The notes below the pieces were generated by a model. It worked only from the letters and a program-made list of their open reading frames with translations, was not told where the DNA came from and did not search any database. 64,000 nt of DNA from Enteractinococcus helveticum (GTDB taxonomy: Bacteria > Actinomycetota > Actinomycetes > Actinomycetales > Micrococcaceae), in assembly GCF_020742345.1 (NCBI RefSeq), contig NZ_DYXC01000028.1:1-64000 (forward strand). Reading direction: 5' to 3'. Shown here piece by piece: positions 43,389 through 52,976 of the stretch (its first letter is position 1; each line of letters starts with the position of its first letter). Made by a program: the position numbers and the translations under genes.

Positions 43389-43688
43389 AGGCTTTTCTTG
43401 CTACTTTTGACGAGGATTGTGGACCAGGAGCTTACTAGCTCTGACAGATTCTACCGTGCAGATCCGCTGAGCTCCTATTTCACTGTAGGACCGGCTGGCT
43501 AAGCTGCCATACATGTTAAAAGATTTACCGGGTCTAGCGGTAACTTTCGTCGCTGCCGATATCAGTTGGGGTTTCACCCAACTGGCATCCTCGTACATTC
43601 TGGCCTTATGACAGATCATCGACCTGGATTGGGGCTGCCTGGAGGTCATTGCCGAGCTCGGTGCCAGGATCGCGTTCTAAACCATGTG
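43389..43688. other. Intergenic stretch without a supported gene
   Basis: An 82-codon frame on the minus strand has no domain signature or ribosome binding site. Nothing else recognised. Confidence 0.4.
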
Positions 43689-44678
43689 CTAATAGGCCGC
43701 AAACGTCTTGTGAATCGCTGCACGATCCATGCGCTGTGCCAGAGCCAGCTGCAATAAGATACGTGCTTTCTGTGGGGCCAGATCACTATTTGCTACCAGT
43801 CCTCGCTCAATGAGTCCGGCACGTGTCATCACGGCGGGTTCGAAATATGCGCGGCTAGCTTGGACGACGACGATGCCATCGGCAATCGCTGCATCCACGG
43901 CGTCATCTAATGACTTGGTCAGTGTTCCGGGCGGGTATCCCACCACGACCAGACCGGTGGCGCCTGCTGCACGAAACGCCTCTAACGCCGTCGCATCAGC
44001 ATCCGTATAGGCGTACACCATATCGACTCGGGGTAACGGCGTGCCTACATCAACAAAGGCCGACGTGGTGGTGTGGGGATGCACGGGCCTTCGCCAATAT
44101 TCCACCACGTGATCTGCATGCAGCACGCCAAGCGGACCACGCACCGGTGATTGCAGTGCATCCAGCCGGTGGTTGGCCGCTTTTACCACATCGCGAGCAC
44201 TGTGAATCTGCCGATTCATCACAACCGCGACCCCAATGCCATAAGACCGTGGATGCGCTGCCACCCGAAACGCGTCCAGCAGATTCAACGGCGTATCCGA
44301 ACCCAGGGTGCTCCCGGGGCGTTGAGCACCCACCAGCACAATCGGTTTTGCAGAGTTGACCGTCAAATGCAAAAACCAGGCCGTTTCTTCTAACGTTCCG
44401 GTACCATGCGATACCACCGCCCCGCGGATGTCATCGTCGGCTAAGACCGAGGTCAGTCGCTCAGCCAGCTGCAACCAATGCCCAGAGGTCATATATTTGG
44501 AGCGAAGCGTACCAAAGGGTTCGACACGGGTCTGTGAGATCTGTTGTATTTCGGGGTGCCCTGCCAATAATTCATCAGCCGGCATCATCGTGCCGACGTC
44601 GAGATAATCCACAAAGTTATCCGGTGCGGTGCCGCGGTTTGAGATGGTTCCGCCGGTACCAATAAATACGATCGTCAT
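43689..44678 (-). CDS. Asparaginase-family amidohydrolase
   Basis: 329 aa from ATG 44678, with GGGGGCAG upstream. The N-terminal nucleophile motif is FIGTGGTIS (Thr near 8-11), and the second motif is SHGTGTLEETAWFL at 90-103, where classical L-asparaginases have HGTDT, so the substrate-contacting Asp is Gly94. The lysine of RDVVKAANH is kept. No signal peptide, so cytoplasmic. The fold is certain, but activity on asparagine is less so given the substitution. Confidence 0.82.
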   Translation of the reverse strand: MTIVFIGTGGTISNRGTAPDNFVDYLDVGTMMPADELLAGHPEIQQISQTRVEPFGTLRSKYMTSGHWLQLAERLTSVLADDDIRGAVVSHGTGTLEETAWFLHLTVNSAKPIVLVGAQRPGSTLGSDTPLNLLDAFRVAAHPRSYGIGVAVVMNRQIHSARDVVKAANHRLDALQSPVRGPLGVLHADHVVEYWRRPVHPHTTTSAFVDVGTPLPRVDMVYAYTDADATALEAFRAAGATGLVVVGYPPGTLTKSLDDAVDAAIADGIVVVQASRAYFEPAVMTRAGLIERGLVANSDLAPQKARILLQLALAQRMDRAAIHKTFAAY

Positions 44679-44812
44679 TTCTGCCCCCTGGACTGAAAGT
44701 GTAACGGTCAAGATATACTCATAGATTTTTCAGGCCCTGGTAGCTGTCATCAGCCTGCTCAACTTTCTACACTGGAGATATTCAACGTGACGTCGACAGA
44801 AAGCGGGACGCC

Positions 44813-45955
44813 GTGAGTATCCATCACAAACTAGAACGTACCATTGCTGCAGAACAACGGGCGCTGAATGATCCACAAGATCGTCAACCCGCCAAGCGTT
44901 TACCAGGTGCCGCGTTCAAATACGCCATGATCCGTGCGATCAAACAATTCACGGTTGATAAAGGTACGGACCGGGCAGCAATTCTGACATACTTTGCCGT
45001 GTTGTCTTTGGCTCCCCTGCTGCTGGCCGTCTTCTCGATCATGACACTCTTTTTGGCTTCCGCTGCAGACCAGGTCGAAAACTTTGCCCAGGACCTAGTC
45101 ACTCAGACTGTGCCATCTGAATATCAGGAGCTGGCGCTCAATCTCGTCACCACAATGACCCAGTCGGTATCCGGCGGGGTCATTGCCCTGATCATCGGTG
45201 CAGTGGTCGCACTGTGGTCGGCGTCCAAATACGTCCAAGCATTCGCACGCAATATTAACGACATCTATGGTGTGGTTGAGGGCCGTTCGAAGGTTAAGTT
45301 TTATCTGACGACGTTGCTGATCACGCTGATCATGGTGGTAACCGTCGTTGCTGCACTGATATCGTTAGCGTTGAATAAGACCATCATTGATACCGTGTTC
45401 GCGCCGATTGCTCAAGCTCTCGGCGCCCAGGAGGTTCTGACGACATTCACGGAGTCGTTCCTCCCGGTATGGGACTGGGTGAAATACCCCGTGGTACTGC
45501 TTTTGCTGATCCTGATGCTTGGCGTGCTATATCACTTCAGCGGCAATGTTGAGCGAAAGTTTAAACCTTTATCAATTGGTGCCATTGTCGCAGTACTTGG
45601 GATTGTCCTGGCCGGGGTCGCAATGATTATCTATTTGACGTACTTCGCCTCATATTCGTCATACGGTGCGATTGGCGCGTTGATGGCGATCCTATTTGTT
45701 ATTTGGATATTCAATATCGTGATCCTCTTGGGGGCTGAAATCGACGTCGAAATCCTTCGTGCACGACAGCTGGTTGCCGGTATTCCTGCGGAAGAACAGG
45801 TCCAGATTCGTCCACGTTCCGTGTCCACCGTGGAGAAACAAACTGAAAAACATGTGGCCTCTGTTGACGACGGCAAGGTGCTGCGTCGGTCATTGTCGGT
45901 GGTGCATCGTCAGGACAGCCAAGACCACGAAACGAATAATGAACGACACGAATAA
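44813..45955 (+). CDS. YihY/BrkB-family inner-membrane protein
   Basis: 380 aa from GTG 44813. The family signature region KDKGTDRAAILTYFAVLSLAPLLLA corresponds here to VDKGTDRAAILTYFAVLSLAP (about residues 47-67). Six membrane helices extend to about 320, with SASKYVQAFARNINDIYGV and the late YASYSSYGAIGALMAILFVIWIFN conserved. A hydrophilic tail of about 60 residues closes the protein. The function of the family (UPF0761, once mislabelled RNase BN) is unknown. Confidence 0.9.
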   Translation: MSIHHKLERTIAAEQRALNDPQDRQPAKRLPGAAFKYAMIRAIKQFTVDKGTDRAAILTYFAVLSLAPLLLAVFSIMTLFLASAADQVENFAQDLVTQTVPSEYQELALNLVTTMTQSVSGGVIALIIGAVVALWSASKYVQAFARNINDIYGVVEGRSKVKFYLTTLLITLIMVVTVVAALISLALNKTIIDTVFAPIAQALGAQEVLTTFTESFLPVWDWVKYPVVLLLLILMLGVLYHFSGNVERKFKPLSIGAIVAVLGIVLAGVAMIIYLTYFASYSSYGAIGALMAILFVIWIFNIVILLGAEIDVEILRARQLVAGIPAEEQVQIRPRSVSTVEKQTEKHVASVDDGKVLRRSLSVVHRQDSQDHETNNERHE

Positions 45956-46300
45956 TGCCTCAGCACTTCGGTCTTCGTAACGGGCTGCTGCTCATGTTGC
46001 CGTTGACATTCACCGGCGGACAAGTCAGCCTACTGTCACCGGGTGAGCACACCAAATAACAACTGATCGCCAAGCCATGTGCTTGCATGTTGTTTTGCGC
46101 AGCATCAACTGAGCCGGGAATGTCAGGATAGTCCGCTCCTTTTGGAACAGCCTGCTCCATCATCCGCTGTTTCTCGACGAGCCCACTGAATACGTATCGG
46201 TGGTGCTGTGCACGGTAGGACAACGTCTTCGTGACGGTTTGGGTATGAAAATTACCCTGATGGGAGGGACACCACCCATGACATTGGTGCTGTGCTGATA
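45956..46300. other. Intergenic stretch
   Basis: An 87-codon minus-strand frame (46223 to 45960) has no recognisable domain. I see no RNA structure other than the carD terminator that follows. Confidence 0.4.
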
Positions 46301-46337
46301 AAAACGCCGCCTCGAAACTATTTCGAGGCGGTGTTGG
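46301..46337 (-). terminator. Terminator of carD
   Basis: A 14-bp stem (46304-46317 with 46321-46334) and, on the minus strand, GTTTTTAT directly after it. It starts 16 bp beyond the carD stop. Confidence 0.88.
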
Positions 46338-46352
46338 TTTGGCTCGGAAGTA

Positions 46353-46880
46353 TTACTTTTTATCTTTGCCTCGGTCCAAGCCCAGACGAGTCAACGGCAC
46401 ACCGTCAATGGCGCCATCGATAGTGCGTTCTGCTTCTTCGTGGTCAACATCCAGTACGAGTGCTACCTCTGCCACGAGCATGTCTTTAGCTTCCTGGTAC
46501 AGGTTGCGTTCCGCCATGGAGAGGTCTTTTTCCTGCTGACGGCGGTAGAGGTCACGGGCGACTTCTGCGACATTATCGAGGTCACCGGTCGCGAATTTTT
46601 CGCGTAGTGCTTTCAGACGACGGGACCACTGCTTTTCGAGTTTGTCACCGGTCTTGGCAAGCAGCGACATCAGTTTGCGCAACCGAGTGTGGCTGGCTAA
46701 ATCACGGACGCCAATTTCTGACAGGCTGTCTTCGGGAACGGCGATCTGGAGGCGCTGGTCTTCTACTTCCAGTACCACGTACTCGACGTCTTCACCTTTG
46801 ACCTTCCTGGTTTTACGCTCAACGACCTCCGCAGGACCGTGCTGAGGGTGAACAACGAATTTACCAAGGGTCAGACGCAT
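46353..46880 (-). CDS. carD: CarD-family RNA polymerase-binding transcription factor
   Basis: A 175-aa protein. The N-terminal Tudor-like RNA-polymerase interaction domain (LGKFVVHPQHGPAEVVERKTRKVKGEDVEYVVLEV, residues about 5-60) is followed by the helical DNA-contacting domain with RRLKALREKFATGDL and a C-terminal helix. CarD stabilises the open complex at rRNA and other promoters and is essential in mycobacteria. The protein ends in basic KDKK. The gene is monocistronic with a strong terminator. Confidence 0.94.
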   Translation of the reverse strand: MRLTLGKFVVHPQHGPAEVVERKTRKVKGEDVEYVVLEVEDQRLQIAVPEDSLSEIGVRDLASHTRLRKLMSLLAKTGDKLEKQWSRRLKALREKFATGDLDNVAEVARDLYRRQQEKDLSMAERNLYQEAKDMLVAEVALVLDVDHEEAERTIDGAIDGVPLTRLGLDRGKDKK

Positions 46881-47023
46881 GTGCGGTGGGCACCTTTCGT
46901 TCGGTAGGACAACGAGCTGTGCATGATAAACCGGAAAAGGACACAGCTGTCGCTAACAGTTTAGTAATGTCTACGTTAACAGTGGCGGCCGGGTTGGGCA
47001 AGACGCATAGCGGCCAAATTCGC

Positions 47024-48520
47024 TCACTGATGGAAATGTTCTTGAGTAGCTAAAAACTCGTACACGGCAACGTCGTCAACCCCGGGGAAAGCACCGGACG
47101 GCATTGCCGCCAACATGTGCGCATTGGCGCGCGCCGCAGGCCAGGCATAACCACCCCATTGGGCTTCTAATTCTGGAGACGGGGTGCGGCAACAGGTTGG
47201 ATCGGGACAATGCGACCGCGAGCGCTCGGCGGTATCTGCTCCGCGGAACCACCGTGCTTGCTCAAAAGGAACCCCCACAGATAACGAAAACAGCGACGCC
47301 TGCGATGGCTCCACTACTGCCGTGCACCAAAAGGTGCCCACAACCGTATCGGTGTACTGGTTGAACGGTCTGAAACGATCACTCGTTTTGAAGACTTCCC
47401 GCGACGTCCAATACCGGCAGGCCGCCTGACCTTCGATGGCACCGATGGAATCAACTGGAAAATTCACCCCATCGTTTTCATAGGCTTTATGCAGCACACC
47501 TGATTCATGAACTTTTTGAAAGTGACATTCGACTTCCAGGTGATGGGTCGCCACATTGGTAAATCGGTGCGCAGCAGATTCATAGGAAACCGAATAGGCG
47601 TCTCGTATGTCTTCGATTGCAATATCGCGATTCGTTTTGCGCTCTCTGAGCATTTTGACCAGGGGCTTCTCAGGCATCATAAGCGCGGCTGTCATGTAGT
47701 TGGTATATACCCGCTGACGGAGGAAATCCTTATAGTCCACCGGCTCCCCATGGCCTAATACGTACGACACGAGCGCCTGTAGGGCCACAGAGCGTGGATC
47801 ATGATCTGGATTGCGTGCATCGGCAAGAAAGATAATCCGATTCTTAAGGTCCGTCACGGAACGTGTCGAGTGCGGTAACGAGGAAATGAAACGCAGCTCG
47901 AAGTTCAAGTGATCAGCGATGTCAGCTATCGCGTGATAGGACAATGGACCAGCGTCGTGGCCCACCGCTGCCAAAAGTTCATTGGCTTGGGATTCTAGTT
48001 CGGCATAGTAATTATTGCGCTCCCGCTGTTCTTTTCGCATCGCAACATTAGCCCGACGAGCTTCTTCTGGTGTCGCGGCTTGTTCTGCGTGCTGACGACG
48101 TAGCTCACGGGTCAGCCCGTCAATAACTTCCAGAACTTCGGTGGGCATTCGCGAAGAAATTCGGATATTCGGAAGCCCCATTGCCTGCCAATGCCGAGTA
48201 CGTTGTGCTTTTTCGACTGAAATTTCCAGCGCCGCTCGAGCTGACGGCGCCTCGGGCTGTAAGAGATCTGTAATCTCGACTCCCAAATGTCCTACGACCT
48301 CGGTCAGCAGCGATAACTTCGGTTCGCGCTTACCATTTTCGATCATCGATAGATGTGAAGCCGTAGCGCCGACCTTTTCAGCTAACTCATCCAAGGTCAA
48401 GGAAGCGGCGGTACGAAAATGCCGCAACCGGTATCCCAGAATGACCGGGTCGATCGAGGCTTGTGGAATCGTCTCAGCGTCTTGCCACGCGCTTGCATCA
48501 GAACCTGCCAGTGAAGTCAT
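47024..48520 (-). CDS. ramB: RamB-like regulator of acetate/glyoxylate metabolism
   Basis: A 498-aa protein with an XRE helix-turn-helix at about residues 28-85 (LRHFRTAASLTLDELAEKVGATASHLSMIENGKREPK), a central IrrE/ImmA-peptidase-like region (AYSVSYESAAHRFTNVATHHL) without a clear HExxH zinc motif, and a C-terminal ScfR/DUF2083 domain with cysteine cluster CPDPTCCRTPSPE. This is the architecture of RamB and related short-chain-fatty-acid regulators. It is divergent from aceA, its known target in Corynebacterium, which strengthens the call. The 441-bp shared region carries T-rich motifs resembling RamB sites. Confidence 0.88.
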   Translation of the reverse strand: MTSLAGSDASAWQDAETIPQASIDPVILGYRLRHFRTAASLTLDELAEKVGATASHLSMIENGKREPKLSLLTEVVGHLGVEITDLLQPEAPSARAALEISVEKAQRTRHWQAMGLPNIRISSRMPTEVLEVIDGLTRELRRQHAEQAATPEEARRANVAMRKEQRERNNYYAELESQANELLAAVGHDAGPLSYHAIADIADHLNFELRFISSLPHSTRSVTDLKNRIIFLADARNPDHDPRSVALQALVSYVLGHGEPVDYKDFLRQRVYTNYMTAALMMPEKPLVKMLRERKTNRDIAIEDIRDAYSVSYESAAHRFTNVATHHLEVECHFQKVHESGVLHKAYENDGVNFPVDSIGAIEGQAACRYWTSREVFKTSDRFRPFNQYTDTVVGTFWCTAVVEPSQASLFSLSVGVPFEQARWFRGADTAERSRSHCPDPTCCRTPSPELEAQWGGYAWPAARANAHMLAAMPSGAFPGVDDVAVYEFLATQEHFHQ

Positions 48521-48961
48521 AGGGACAGCTTAGACAAAATCCGACTTTATTCACAGATCCACGACAAAATTCACCCGCAAGCTGGACAGCCGTCCAGCAG
48601 GAATAGGCCTCAGCAAGTCGGTGTCCACAAAAATTTTCTTGACCACATTTTCTTCAAATTTCGACGAAATCGCTAATATCAAGCAAAATCACAGGATTCT
48701 GACTATGCAAGATTCGTTGATATTTTGTTATCTCGCCATTCATTCTCGCGAAATGCGCGTAAGTCGCTTGAAAAACACGAAAACCTTTCGCTTCGGAAAT
48801 TTTGCTATTTCTTTTCTCGCTACCCCTCTATTTTCCGCTGATCAACCACGGCAAAGTAGTGCCTACAGCGATTGCACAGGAGCAATGAGCTACCTAATCG
48901 AAACTTCTTTAGAAGTACCGGACCTCTGCAACATCAAACAAACTGTGAATTAGGGAGAACC
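48521..48961. promoter_or_regulatory. ramB-aceA divergent control region
   Basis: An AT-rich region with several TTTTGC/GCAAAA-type elements (for example GGAAATTTTGCTATTTC at 48795-48811 and AAGCAAAATC near 48680) that resemble the AAA-TTTTGCAAA type of RamB site, and a perfect 7-bp hairpin GCTGGAC/GTCCAGC at 48581-48598. Exact promoters are not assigned. The aceA ribosome binding site AGGGAGA precedes ATG 48962. Confidence 0.45.
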
Positions 48962-50266
48962 ATGGAACAGTCAAACACACAGGCAATACAGGCAGCAGCT
49001 GACCAGATCCAAGAAGATTGGAATGCTAATCCACGGTGGGCCAGCATCACCCGCGACTTCACAGCCGAAGACGTCGTGCGACTTCGCGGTCGAGTTCAGG
49101 AAGAACACACCCTAGCAAAACGCGGTGCCGAGAAACTCTGGCACCAACTCACCAGCGAGCATACCGAAGGCAAATTCACCAATGCCCTGGGTGCGATGAC
49201 TGGTGGCCAGGCTGTCCAGCAAGTCAAAGCCGGTTTACGGGCGATCTACCTATCTGGTTGGCAGGTTGCCGCCGATGCCAACCTCTCGGGCCATACGTAC
49301 CCTGACCAGTCCCTATACCCAGCAAACTCGGTGCCTCAGGTCGTTCGTCGCATCAATAATGCGCTGATGCGTGCCGATCAAATTGAATGGGCAGAAGGCA
49401 TCCAGACTGTTGAAGATTACCTGGTACCCATAGTCGCTGACGCCGAAGCCGGTTTTGGTGGTCCGCTCAACGCATACGAACTCATGAAATCGATGATCAC
49501 TGCCGGCGCTGCTGGGGTGCACTGGGAAGATCAGGTCGCATCCGAAAAGAAGTGTGGCCACCTGGGCGGTAAAGTCCTGATCCCGACTTCGCATCACGTG
49601 CGCACACTCAATGCTGCACGCCTAGCCGCCGACGTCGCCGGTGTTTCCTCACTGATTGTGGCTCGCACCGATGCTGAAGCCGCGACGCTGTTGCAGTCCG
49701 ACATTGATGAACGCGATCATCAATTCCTGACCGGGGAACGCTCTTCTGAAGGTTTCTACTACATCAAAAACGGTCTGGAACCCTCCATTGCCCGTGCTAA
49801 GGCCTACGCACCGTATTCGGATCTGTTGTGGATGGAAACTTCCACGCCTGATCTGGATGTGGCTCGCCAGTTTGCTGAGGCTGTCAAAGCCGAATTCCCG
49901 GATCAAATGCTGGCTTATAACTGCTCGCCGTCATTCAATTGGAAAGCCAACCTGGATGACGAAACTATCGCTTCATTCCAGCGTGAACTGGCATCGATGG
50001 GTTATACCTTCCAGTTCATTACGCTGGCTGGTTTCCACTCGCTGAACTACTCGATGTTTAACCTGGCAAAGGGTTATGCAGACCGCCAGATGTCGGCATT
50101 TGTTGAGCTCCAGGAAGCCGAGTTCGCAGCAGAAAAAGACGGTTTCACCGCGACCCGTCACCAGCGCGAAGTTGGCACTGGCTATTTCGACACCATCTCT
50201 ACCACCGTCAACCCAGAATCGTCCACCACCGCTTTGGCTGATTCAACCGAAGCACAACAGTTCTAG
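48962..50266 (+). CDS. aceA: Isocitrate lyase
   Basis: 434 aa from ATG 48962 with AGGGAGA upstream; the longer frame begins in the control region and is not credible. It cleaves isocitrate to glyoxylate and succinate. The catalytic loop is KKCGH with Cys198 (SEKKCGHLGGK), the metal/substrate site is VADAEAGFGG, and SPSFNWKAN is a family signature. It is 30 bp upstream of aceB in one operon, the glyoxylate shunt needed for growth on acetate and other C2 sources. The adjacent RamB is the likely regulator. Confidence 0.97.
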   Translation: MEQSNTQAIQAAADQIQEDWNANPRWASITRDFTAEDVVRLRGRVQEEHTLAKRGAEKLWHQLTSEHTEGKFTNALGAMTGGQAVQQVKAGLRAIYLSGWQVAADANLSGHTYPDQSLYPANSVPQVVRRINNALMRADQIEWAEGIQTVEDYLVPIVADAEAGFGGPLNAYELMKSMITAGAAGVHWEDQVASEKKCGHLGGKVLIPTSHHVRTLNAARLAADVAGVSSLIVARTDAEAATLLQSDIDERDHQFLTGERSSEGFYYIKNGLEPSIARAKAYAPYSDLLWMETSTPDLDVARQFAEAVKAEFPDQMLAYNCSPSFNWKANLDDETIASFQRELASMGYTFQFITLAGFHSLNYSMFNLAKGYADRQMSAFVELQEAEFAAEKDGFTATRHQREVGTGYFDTISTTVNPESSTTALADSTEAQQF

Positions 50267-50296
50267 TCCGCCTAGACCAGATAAGGAGCACCCGCC

Positions 50297-51958
50297 ATGG
50301 CATCGTCAACTATCCACCACACAACACCTGAAGGCACCAATGTGACCGTGTTCGGTGAACTGGATGCACGGCAGCGCGAAATTCTCACCGATCAAGCCCT
50401 AAATTTCCTGGCCTATCTACACACCAAACAAAATCCGCGCCGTCTTGAACTGCTTGAGGCACGCCAAGACGCTCGGGCCAAGGTGGCAGCCGGTCAACCG
50501 CTTGATTTCGAGAAATCCACTCGCAGCATTCGTGAGGATGATTCATGGCGGGTCGCTCCCCTGGCTCCAGGTCTCAAAGATCGTCGAGTCGAAATTACCG
50601 GTCCGGTCGATCGCAAAATGACCATCAACGCATTGAACTCGGGGGCAAAGTGCTGGCTGGCCGATTTCGAAGACGCTTCCTCACCATACTGGGCCAATAT
50701 GGTCAACGGGCAAGTCAATCTTTACGACGCCATCCGACACGACATTGACTTCACCTCGGAACACGGCAAAGCATATCGGTTGAAGAAACCCGCACTGGCA
50801 CAGATGCCAACCATCATTGTTCGTCCCCGAGGACTGCATCTGGAAGAGTCACATATCCTCATCGACGGCCAGCCGCTGTCAGGTTCACTGATGGACTTTG
50901 GGCTGTACTTCTTCCATAACGCTGACAAGCTCGTCAAATTAGGTCGCGGACCCTATTATTACCTACCAAAACTCGAGCATCATCTGGAAGCTCGCTGGTG
51001 GAACTGTGTATTCAACAAAGCCCAAGACTACCTGGGCATTCCACAGGGTACGATCCGGGCCACCGTATTGATCGAGACCATTACCGCCGCCTTCCAGATG
51101 GAAGAAATCCTCTACCAGCTCCGCAACCATGCCGCCGGTCTGAATGCGGGACGATGGGACTACATCTTCTCGATCATCAAAACCTTCCGCGACTCCGGAC
51201 CCGAATATGTTCTGCCAGATCGAGCCGACGTTTCCATGACCCAACCGATGATGCGGGCCTATACCGACCTGCTCGTCCGTACCTGTCATAAGCGTGGCGC
51301 TTCGGCCATCGGTGGGATGAGTGCTTTCATTCCCGATTCTTCCAATCCGGAACGCACCAAAGAAGCCCTGGCGAAAGTTCGGGAAGATAAAACACGCGAA
51401 GCAAACGACGGCTTTGACGGTTCGTGGGTAGCACACCCGGGTCTAGTACCCACTTGCATGGGAGTCTTCGATGAGCTTCTGCTCGATGCACCACACCAGA
51501 TCCGGACCAATAAACGCGACGACGTGGTCCCCTACGCTCAAGGGCTACTCAACGTGCAAGCCACCACCGGGTCGATCACCGAATCCGGGCTGGAAACCAA
51601 TATCGAAGTCGGCATCCGCTACATGGATGCCTGGCTCAACGGTTCTGGTGCCGCTGCGATCAACGGGCTGATGGAAGACGCCGCCACCGCCGAAATCTCC
51701 CGTTCCCAGATTTGGCAGTGGATCCACTCGGGTTCCGAAGCCCAACGTGAAGACGGGTCGATGAAACCAATCACGGCTGAATGGGTCACACAAAAAATCG
51801 ACGAAGTCTTTGCAGCATTGCCTCGTTATGACAACGATCGACTCGATGACGCAAAACAGCTCTTTGCCGAATCAGCACTGTCCGAAAACTTCGAGGACTT
51901 CTTGACCATACCCGCCTATGAACGCTACCTCGCCGCTGAGCTAGAAGTCAGCGTCTAA
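50297..51958 (+). CDS. aceB: Malate synthase A
   Basis: 553 aa. It condenses glyoxylate with acetyl-CoA to malate. Features of the A isoform are CWLADFEDASSPYWANMVNGQ, TIIVRPRGLHLEESHI, AAFQMEEILYQLRNHAAGLNAGRWDY (magnesium-binding Glu and the catalytic-site Arg region), and ETNIEVGIRYMDAWLNGSGAAAINGLMEDAATAEISRSQIWQW near the end. The length is normal for AceB rather than GlcB, which is over 700 aa. ATG 50297, with AAGGAG 13-18 nt upstream. Second gene of the aceA-aceB unit. Confidence 0.97.
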   Translation: MASSTIHHTTPEGTNVTVFGELDARQREILTDQALNFLAYLHTKQNPRRLELLEARQDARAKVAAGQPLDFEKSTRSIREDDSWRVAPLAPGLKDRRVEITGPVDRKMTINALNSGAKCWLADFEDASSPYWANMVNGQVNLYDAIRHDIDFTSEHGKAYRLKKPALAQMPTIIVRPRGLHLEESHILIDGQPLSGSLMDFGLYFFHNADKLVKLGRGPYYYLPKLEHHLEARWWNCVFNKAQDYLGIPQGTIRATVLIETITAAFQMEEILYQLRNHAAGLNAGRWDYIFSIIKTFRDSGPEYVLPDRADVSMTQPMMRAYTDLLVRTCHKRGASAIGGMSAFIPDSSNPERTKEALAKVREDKTREANDGFDGSWVAHPGLVPTCMGVFDELLLDAPHQIRTNKRDDVVPYAQGLLNVQATTGSITESGLETNIEVGIRYMDAWLNGSGAAAINGLMEDAATAEISRSQIWQWIHSGSEAQREDGSMKPITAEWVTQKIDEVFAALPRYDNDRLDDAKQLFAESALSENFEDFLTIPAYERYLAAELEVSV

Positions 51959-51981
51959 AACAACTTCCGCGTGTGCTCACA

Positions 51982-52036
51982 GTTCGTGGGGCCAACCATT
52001 ACTAATGGTCGGCCCCACGAACTTTTCATGATTTTT
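51982..52036. terminator. Bidirectional terminator between aceB and the DUF1275 gene
   Basis: A near-perfect 18-bp stem (51982-52000 with 52004-52022) is followed on the plus strand by TTTTCATGATTTTTT. The convergent gene stops at 52026, so the hairpin can serve both. Confidence 0.85.
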
Positions 52037-52823
52037 TGGTAGCCTGCGGACGTCGCACACGACGCTCATGACGTCGTTGCACCCGCCAGGTAAGCATGAT
52101 TGCCAAGACGGTCATCGCCACAACCGCCAACCAGACCGAAGACAATCCCATGACGACGTAAGCCCACGCACCAAGCAGAGCGCCGACGGCAATCGCCGAC
52201 CACAAGAACAGATAACGTACGAACCGGAACAGATACACCGAAGAGCGCAAGGCAATCGCCGAGGCCAGGGATTGTCCCATTTTCACCAGGGTCCCAGTCA
52301 TATACGTCAGTCCAACAGTCACCTCACCTCGTCGGGTGAAGGTTCCATTGACTGCTCCGGTGGCTGAGGCAATCACGAAGGGAGCATATGGCGAAAGCAC
52401 CGGAATGCTGGCGGTAATTCCACCCAGCATCATGAGCAAAAACGCTGTCCAGACTGCCGAACCGTGCGGCGTTACCTGTTGAGAAAGCAAAGATTCTGCC
52501 GGAGGATGGAAACGTTTCGGACCAAAACGAACCGCAAAAGATGACAGCATCACCCCGACCACGAAACAAAAGATCAGCAGGGTTGCCACAAACCATTCAT
52601 CAACATGGCCCTCAGCCAAGGCGGCCGCTGCACGTGTCGAGTTTCCGGACATGAACGAAACAAAGTATCCGCCAAGGTGAATGAAAAATAGGCCATCCAC
52701 AAAGCCAGCATTGGCGGTAAGGCCTACGGCCAAAAGTTGTTGTCGCGTTGAGAGCGAAGCTGCCAAGTATTCCCTTTCGCTAAGATTCCCTACGCTTATT
52801 ATCGCCAAAGATCTGTGCGGCAA
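52026..52823 (-). CDS. DUF1275 (YoaK-family) membrane protein
   Basis: 265 aa. After about 28 N-terminal residues the YoaK fold begins with LLAVGLTANAGFVDGLFFIHLGGYFVSFMSGNSTRAAAALA, the family signature (sensor-like SGN motif). Five to six membrane helices follow, including ASATGAVNGTFTRRGEVTVGLTYMTGTLVKMGQSL, also typical. The C-terminus is strongly basic (RVQRRHERRVRR). Transport or sensing roles have been proposed, but none is proven. The start at 52823 may be upstream of the real one. Confidence 0.85.
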   Translation of the reverse strand: MPHRSLAIISVGNLSEREYLAASLSTRQQLLAVGLTANAGFVDGLFFIHLGGYFVSFMSGNSTRAAAALAEGHVDEWFVATLLIFCFVVGVMLSSFAVRFGPKRFHPPAESLLSQQVTPHGSAVWTAFLLMMLGGITASIPVLSPYAPFVIASATGAVNGTFTRRGEVTVGLTYMTGTLVKMGQSLASAIALRSSVYLFRFVRYLFLWSAIAVGALLGAWAYVVMGLSSVWLAVVAMTVLAIMLTWRVQRRHERRVRRPQATKKS

Positions 52824-52913
52824 GTGTTTCGAGACAATACTTAGAAAGAAACGGTGTACTCAACGCAGAAATTTTCCACACCAGCGAACACCAAGGTGGT
52901 GTGTCTCACAATA

Positions 52914-52953
52914 CAAGCCGTTGACTGCCACTTAGGCGGCAGTCAACGGCTTG
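52914..52953 (-). terminator. Terminator hairpin at the end of the betaine-type ABC operon
   Basis: A perfect 16-bp stem (52914-52929 with 52938-52953), 23 bp beyond the stop of the last binding-protein gene. The T-run after it is weak. Confidence 0.75.
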
Positions 52954-52976
52954 CGTCTGAGTGGATGGCCGGTTGG

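Noticed and set aside
43401..43649. 82-codon minus-strand frame before the nuclease-fold gene
   Set aside because: No family signal and no plausible start region.
45960..46223. 87-codon minus-strand frame behind the YihY gene
   Set aside because: No domain, no ribosome binding site and an odd composition; kept only as intergenic.
48872..48961. N-terminal extension of isocitrate lyase
   Set aside because: It lies in the AT-rich control region; ATG 48962 has AGGGAGA and fits family length.
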